This document shows, in pieces, positions 6,462-10,257 of a stretch of DNA of 10,257 nucleotides (positions are counted from its first letter, which is position 1; each line of letters starts with the position of its first letter). Source of the DNA: DG-33 sp964345105 (GTDB lineage: Archaea > Hadarchaeota > Hadarchaeia > Hadarchaeales > Hadarchaeaceae); contig CAYFPZ010000085.1 of NCBI GenBank assembly GCA_964345105.1, forward strand, positions 1 through 10,257. Direction: 5' to 3'. The position numbers and the translations under genes are program-made. Under the pieces are notes generated by a model. It was not told the origin of the DNA and ran no database searches. It saw nothing but the letters and a program-made list of their open reading frames with translations.

Positions 6462-7772
6462 TTGGGCGCAGTAGACCTCTGCCTGGAAAACGCCAAAATT
6501 CCATATCAGGGTTTACTTGTTGAGGCGGGGGTTGTTATTGATAAGGGTAAAATAGTTGCGATTCGTAAAAATCATCTTCCGCCAGCAGACAAAAAAATAA
6601 ATTTAGAGGGGGCGTTGCTTCTTCCGGGTATCGTGGACGTTCACGTTCATTTCAGGGACCCGGGTTTAACGTGGAAGGAAGACTTCGCTAGCGGGTCGAG
6701 AGCCGCAGCTGCTGGAGGGGTAACCACGGTCTGCGACATGCCAAACTGCGTCCCTCCGACCAACTTGTTGAAGAGATTCAAGGAGAAGATAAAAATAGCA
6801 GGGAGTAAGTCATGTGTAGATTTTGGTTTGCACGCCCTCCTGCCCGACGATTTGGATGAAGGAGCCAAACTCGCAAAGTCGGGCGCCGCGTCGTTTAAAG
6901 TTTACACTGAATCTCAAGGTGATTCGGCGATTCCCAATTTTCTAGGACTTGACTTAACCATTTCAGCTCATGCAGAGGATCCCGTCGTGCTCAAAAAATT
7001 CAAGCCTCAAGGTAAGGACATCAAGGAATTCATCAGGTGTCGACCCAAACTGGCTGAAATCTTTGAGATAACTCGCCTGTTGCGCTTGGTACATGGTGCA
7101 CCTCTACACCTCTGCCACGTAACAACGAGTGAATCGATAAATCTAATCGCGAAGGCAAAAAGTGCTGGAGAGGTGACGTGTGAGGTGACTCCCCACCACC
7201 TCCTTCTTTCATCAAATCATCTAAGCAAGCTTGGACCGTTCGCACAGACTTTGCCCCCACTTCGGTCCCCAGCGGATAGGCTCGCAGTTTTGAGTGCACT
7301 GCGGAATGGAAAGGTCGATATTGTGGCCAGCGATCATGCCCCCCATGCACTGAAGGAAAAGGAAAAAGGCCGGATGAACATATGGGAGTCTCCACCCGGC
7401 ATCGCTGGAGTTGAAACCTCGCTTCCACTCATTCACACCTTAGTTCGAAAAAGGAAGTTGTCTATTTTCAGATTGGTCGAGGCGATGTGCACAATGCCAG
7501 CAAAAATCTTCGGCCTCCGCGGCAAGTCCGGAATGCCTAAGGGGATAATCAAACCGGGGGCCGATGCAGATTTTGTAGCCTTGCATCAAAGGAAGAAATG
7601 GAAAATCAAGGGGGAAGAACTCCATGGGAAAACCAAATTCACCCCTTTCGAGGGATATGGGGTCATCGGAAAACCTTTCATGACTCTCGTCCGGGGTGAG
7701 GTGGTATTTGAGGATGGTGAGGTTGTTGGAAAAGCTGGTTATGGACGATTTATTCCGCGAAGTAGTTCATAG
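6462..7772 (+). CDS. pyrC: Dihydroorotase
   Basis: Reversibly cyclises carbamoyl-aspartate to dihydroorotate, the third step. It is an amidohydrolase-fold enzyme of the longer class I type (436 residues from this start). Metal ligands are visible: HVHFRDPG with His61 and His63, Lys146 in SFKVYTE (expected to be carboxylated and bridge the metals), His170 in ISAHAED, His219 in CHVTTSES, and Asp291 in SDHAPH. The frame is open to an earlier TTG at 6432 (446 residues), but that codon lies only 2 bases after the TATA-like box and so should not be in the message. TTG at 6462 gives MGAVDLCLENAKI, the expected N terminus for the family, with GGGGGAG just upstream. The 3' end overlaps pyrK. Confidence 0.94.
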   Translation: MGAVDLCLENAKIPYQGLLVEAGVVIDKGKIVAIRKNHLPPADKKINLEGALLLPGIVDVHVHFRDPGLTWKEDFASGSRAAAAGGVTTVCDMPNCVPPTNLLKRFKEKIKIAGSKSCVDFGLHALLPDDLDEGAKLAKSGAASFKVYTESQGDSAIPNFLGLDLTISAHAEDPVVLKKFKPQGKDIKEFIRCRPKLAEIFEITRLLRLVHGAPLHLCHVTTSESINLIAKAKSAGEVTCEVTPHHLLLSSNHLSKLGPFAQTLPPLRSPADRLAVLSALRNGKVDIVASDHAPHALKEKEKGRMNIWESPPGIAGVETSLPLIHTLVRKRKLSIFRLVEAMCTMPAKIFGLRGKSGMPKGIIKPGADADFVALHQRKKWKIKGEELHGKTKFTPFEGYGVIGKPFMTLVRGEVVFEDGEVVGKAGYGRFIPRSSS

Positions 7773-8565
7773 GCCAAAGGTCTTGCCGATAAGCAGAGTC
7801 GTGAAGGAGACCCCTACAACCAGAACTTTCTACGTTGATTGCCCGGATATTTCGTCAAAAGTCCGACCAGGGCAGTTTGTCATGCTTTGGGTAATCGGAA
7901 CAGATGAGATACCGATGAGCGTGTCGAAGGCGGATAAAAACGGCGAGCTAGGGTTGGCTGTGGCAAAAGTGGGCGATGCGACTGCACGGCTTCACGAGCT
8001 AGGGAAAGGTGACCAGATTGGAGTTAGGGGACCATATGGAAATTGGTTCGATCTCTCTGGAAACAGACTTCTGATGGTTGGAGGCGGATATGGCGTGGCT
8101 CCCTTGGCGTTTGGCGCGGAGGTAGCTTTGTCCGAAGGCAAGAAAGTCACCGTGATTCTGGGCGCGAAGACATCCGATGAACTCCTTTTCAGATCAAGGC
8201 TTGAGAAGTTGGATGTGGAACTGAAGATAACCACAGAGGATGACTCAGCGGGGGTGAAAGGCCTAGCCACCGAAGTGTTAGAAGACATGCTGGAAAGAAC
8301 AAAATTCGATTGTATACTCGCATGCGGGCCTGAGCTGATGCTGAAAAAGACATTTGATCTTTCAGAAAAATACAAAATCCCTCTGCAAGTCTCTTTAGAG
8401 CGAATGATGAAGTGTTCGGTTGGATTGTGTGGGAGCTGTTGTATAGGGCCTTACAGAGTTTGCATTGATGGCCCAATCTTTTCTTCGGATAAGTTAAGGA
8501 AAATAAAAGACGAATTTGGAATTTTCACGCGAGACGCCAGTGGAAGGAAAATTGAACTAGATTGA
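7741..8565 (+). CDS. pyrK: Dihydroorotate dehydrogenase electron transfer subunit
   Basis: FAD and [2Fe-2S] subunit that passes electrons from dihydroorotate oxidation in the PyrD subunit to NAD+ in class 1B enzymes. From ATG at 7741 it has 274 residues. Domains in order: FAD-binding barrel with RPGQF (42-46) and EIPMS (56-60), pyridine-nucleotide domain with GGGYGVAPL (114-122) and ACGPELM (194-200), and a C-terminal iron-sulfur site with Cys225, Cys230, Cys233 and Cys241 followed by DGPIF. Cys234 is an extra cysteine beside the cluster. The frame is open back to 7696; ATG at 7714 has GGTGAGGTGG about 9 bases upstream and would add 9 residues, so the start is uncertain. It overlaps pyrC by 32 bases. 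No pyrD is in the window. Related flavin reductase subunits share the fold, but the context favours PyrK. Confidence 0.88.
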   Translation: MDDLFREVVHRPKVLPISRVVKETPTTRTFYVDCPDISSKVRPGQFVMLWVIGTDEIPMSVSKADKNGELGLAVAKVGDATARLHELGKGDQIGVRGPYGNWFDLSGNRLLMVGGGYGVAPLAFGAEVALSEGKKVTVILGAKTSDELLFRSRLEKLDVELKITTEDDSAGVKGLATEVLEDMLERTKFDCILACGPELMLKKTFDLSEKYKIPLQVSLERMMKCSVGLCGSCCIGPYRVCIDGPIFSSDKLRKIKDEFGIFTRDASGRKIELD

Positions 8566-8614
8566 CATCCCCACAAATAAAATTCGGGAATTCTTGGAAA
8601 CTCATATCTACTTG

Positions 8615-8643
8615 GACTATTAATTCCTAGTTTATTTATAGTC
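8615..8643. repeat. AT-rich imperfect inverted repeat between pyrK and the kinase gene
   Basis: The arms GACTATTAAT (8615-8624) and ATTTATAGTC (8634-8643) pair at 9 of 10 positions around a 9-base centre. The right arm coincides with the TATA-like stretch TTTATTTATA (8631-8640). It could be a repressor site covering a kinase promoter, or a weak hairpin in the pyrK 3' end. A second, smaller symmetric element (AATTC-GG-GAATT, 8581-8592) lies nearer to pyrK. The rest of 8566-8731 holds nothing coding that I can see. Confidence 0.45.
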
Positions 8644-8731
8644 GAATAAATGAGATTCCTTGACAGTTTCGTGCATAGATTAAAAGCACGTTTCTCAAAA
8701 GTGTAATGGGAAGCTTTAGGAGGTTGGGAGG
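8631..8731 (+). promoter_or_regulatory. Candidate promoter and strong ribosome binding site of the kinase gene
   Basis: Two TATA-like stretches are present: TTTATTTATA at 8631-8640 and the weaker GATTAAAAG at 8678-8686, which would place the transcript start near 8662 or 8708. GGAGGT at 8719-8724, 7 bases before the ATG at 8732, is the best Shine-Dalgarno sequence in the window; a second GGAGG (8727-8731) touches the ATG. An in-frame TAG at 8717 fixes the start. Confidence 0.5.
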
Positions 8732-10257
8732 ATGAGCATCATCGAAATCCTCACGTACTTAATAGGAGCCTTTTTTTTACTAGCTACGATAGCGTTCGCG
8801 CGATACACAATCGAAAATGCACGGTTAATGCAGGGCCCGCTCGGGCACAAGTTAATGGCGTTTGGAGCGATCGGTTTCCTCATCTTCGCAATCGTTGAGG
8901 CGGTGGACACCCTTCTCTCCCCTGGCTCTGGTTTAGTATACATCGCGGCGGCTATTTGGGTAGCTGGGCTCTCGCTAATCGTTGCAGGGGGATTTTTGTG
9001 GGGCAAGATGGTCAAGGAAGTTCACGGAGTTTCTATGTTTAAAGTACTTTCCAAATATGCGGAACATTATTTTGTTGGCATGATCCTGCTAGTATTCATT
9101 GGCACTCCAGTTTATTTGTTGGACTTGCTTCAGCCACTCACGAGAGAGTTCAGTTGGCTCAGCGTTGGCTACGTGAGCATCTGGGCATTTGCATTCGTGA
9201 GCTTGACGATTGGAGAAAGAAAATTTTACTTCGCAACGCGGCCACCGGTAGCGGCGCCAGAGGAGTTACTGCTGCGCGACGACATCCGGGCACTCGGGGC
9301 ATATTTAGGTCTGACGAACGGACTCCTTGCGCGCATAGTCCCAGCTATCGGCATTAGCGGCGTCAAAGACCTCTTGGCTCGGTGTGCCGAGGAGCACCCC
9401 GCCCTCCTAGAGGGCCACGAGCCGACGAAGGACGGGATGTTGGATGCGGGAGCATTGAGAAAAAACTTTGATAAAATTCGCGAGACGGAGAAGATCCGAG
9501 AGTTCTCCACTACTTTTTTAGACCTGAACACGAGGTTGATTGACCTCTACGCCGCGGTTACCTCGCCCAAGCGGGCTAGGGAGGTCTACGACAAGACCAT
9601 AGCTGCTAGCGCTCAGCTCTATGGTGGGATAGTGCAAAAAAATGAGTTACCCATGTTGCTATTTGGAGATGTGCTTGAACCGCTTCTGTGGGAGTGTAAT
9701 GGGAAAACCCTGCGGGCGATAAGGGGCAAGATTGAAAAACTTGGCAGGGATGACCCCGTAGTTGGAGCACTTAAGATCACAGATGACGGTAGCGTGAAGT
9801 TGGGCGAGGTCTACAGCAGAACGGCTCTCTACCCCTCTGAGGAAAGGGCGAAGCGAGTAATCTCGGCTTTCTCGAGCGTCATGGGGGTCTGTTATCCTCT
9901 CATTCAGCAGGGGCTCGGCGTTAAACGGGCAAATAAATTGATTTCGAAGGCAGCCTCTAGTTTGTTCGAAAGGCACGGGCAATTCCTGCACGAAGTAGGG
10001 ATGGATGCATATGTCGCAAAAGCTATGCCTTCTGGTGTCCTAGAGAGGGAAAAATTAACGCTCCTAAGTAGGGAGGAGCTCGAACAAAAGGTGAAGGAGA
10101 AGATCGCAGAGCTGGAGCGAGCTTACGAGGAAGTTACTAAAGCTGACCAAATGAAATCCGAATTCTTAGACATAGTTTCCCACGAGCTGAGAGATCCCCT
10201 CACTGGAGCCAAACTCTACATCGACATGTTAAAGGCCGGAGAGCTTGGGAAGCTGGC
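8732..10257 (+). CDS. Membrane-anchored sensor histidine kinase, 3' end cut by window
   Basis: The frame is open from ATG 8732 to the last base (508 complete codons). The N terminus has about five hydrophobic segments: roughly residues 3-23, 41-62, 67-90, 113-134 and 140-161. A soluble, mostly helical part of about 260 residues (183-445) follows that I do not recognise; it is not an evident PAS, GAF or HAMP domain. Residues 446-478 are a charged heptad-like helix (LSREELEQKV..., ending ADQMKSEF) of the signalling-helix kind, leading into the HisKA H-box DIVSHELRDPLT with the probable phosphorylated His484. Asp488 replaces the usual Thr/Asn of HExxT/N. The ATP-binding domain lies beyond the window. 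No response regulator is visible and the stimulus is unknown. Separated from pyrK by 166 bases with its own promoter signals, it is probably not part of the pyr operon. Confidence 0.85.
   Translation, partial: MSIIEILTYLIGAFFLLATIAFARYTIENARLMQGPLGHKLMAFGAIGFLIFAIVEAVDTLLSPGSGLVYIAAAIWVAGLSLIVAGGFLWGKMVKEVHGVSMFKVLSKYAEHYFVGMILLVFIGTPVYLLDLLQPLTREFSWLSVGYVSIWAFAFVSLTIGERKFYFATRPPVAAPEELLLRDDIRALGAYLGLTNGLLARIVPAIGISGVKDLLARCAEEHPALLEGHEPTKDGMLDAGALRKNFDKIRETEKIREFSTTFLDLNTRLIDLYAAVTSPKRAREVYDKTIAASAQLYGGIVQKNELPMLLFGDVLEPLLWECNGKTLRAIRGKIEKLGRDDPVVGALKITDDGSVKLGEVYSRTALYPSEERAKRVISAFSSVMGVCYPLIQQGLGVKRANKLISKAASSLFERHGQFLHEVGMDAYVAKAMPSGVLEREKLTLLSREELEQKVKEKIAELERAYEEVTKADQMKSEFLDIVSHELRDPLTGAKLYIDMLKAGELGKL
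9278..9985 (+). repeat. Possible degenerate tandem duplication inside the kinase sensor region
   Basis: Two consecutive segments of about 118 residues (183-300 and 301-418) align in one register. T-K-D-G at 232-235 matches T-D-D-G at 350-353, Gly240 matches Gly358, Phe262 matches Phe380, Leu272 matches Leu390, Lys-Arg-Ala at 280-282 matches 398-400, and Lys288 matches Lys406. The stretch from the DG pair to the KRA triplet needs no gap. Identity over it is only about 18 percent, so this may be coincidence among helical segments; no repeat shows at DNA level. Confidence 0.35.

Noticed and set aside
8566..8731. Possible small gene or riboswitch in the 166-base gap
   Set aside because: No start with a ribosome binding site leads to a meaningful frame, and I see no conserved riboswitch-like structure beyond the short inverted repeats listed.
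9226..9991. Minus-strand open frames of 101 and 110 codons opposite the kinase
   Set aside because: The plus-strand frame is open without interruption from 8732 through the window end with membrane segments and an H-box, so these are shadows.
1..10257. CRISPR array, transposon ends, tRNA or defence genes
   Set aside because: No regularly spaced direct repeats, terminal inverted repeats, tRNA-like cloverleaf or mobile-element protein was found; nearly all sequence is taken up by metabolic genes and the kinase.

Overview
The window looks archaeal. The reasons are AT-rich TATA-type boxes about 25-35 bases ahead of likely short-leader starts, a free-standing aspartate carbamoyltransferase regulatory subunit (PyrI) next to PyrB, a short archaeal-type OMP decarboxylase, and heavy use of TTG start codons with GAGGT-type ribosome binding sites. 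The lineage cannot be fixed from the sequence alone; an uncultivated TACK or deep euryarchaeal group would fit. No tRNA, rRNA, CRISPR array, insertion sequence or phage gene was seen.

Layout. (1) Positions 1-3548, plus strand: two purine genes, purM (5' end cut by the window) and purL, the latter with its own TATA-like box. (2) Positions 3571-6325, minus strand: a tight pyrimidine operon read pyrB-pyrI-pyrF-pyrE, with gaps of 3 to 9 bases, converging on purL across 22 bases. (3) Positions 6326-6461: a divergent control region with one TATA-like box per direction. (4) Positions 6462-8565, plus strand: pyrC and pyrK, overlapping by about 32 bases. (5) Positions 8566-8731: a noncoding stretch with an AT-rich inverted repeat and a strong ribosome binding site. 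(6) From 8732 to beyond the window end, plus strand: a membrane-anchored sensor histidine kinase, cut just after its phospho-acceptor histidine.

How the genes work together. PyrB/PyrI make carbamoyl-aspartate, PyrC closes it to dihydroorotate, PyrK is the electron-transfer subunit of a class 1B dihydroorotate dehydrogenase, PyrE adds PRPP to orotate, and PyrF decarboxylates OMP to UMP. The catalytic dehydrogenase PyrD and carbamoyl-phosphate synthase are not in the window. PurL and PurM are consecutive steps of IMP synthesis; PurS and PurQ, the usual partners of a stand-alone PurL, are also not here. The locus is thus a nucleotide-biosynthesis island.

The metabolic genes are conventional in function. 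The least explained piece is the kinase: about 300 cytosolic residues between its membrane part and its H-box match no family I recognise and may be a degenerate tandem duplication, and its H-box has Asp where the usual Thr/Asn of the HExxT/N motif sits.
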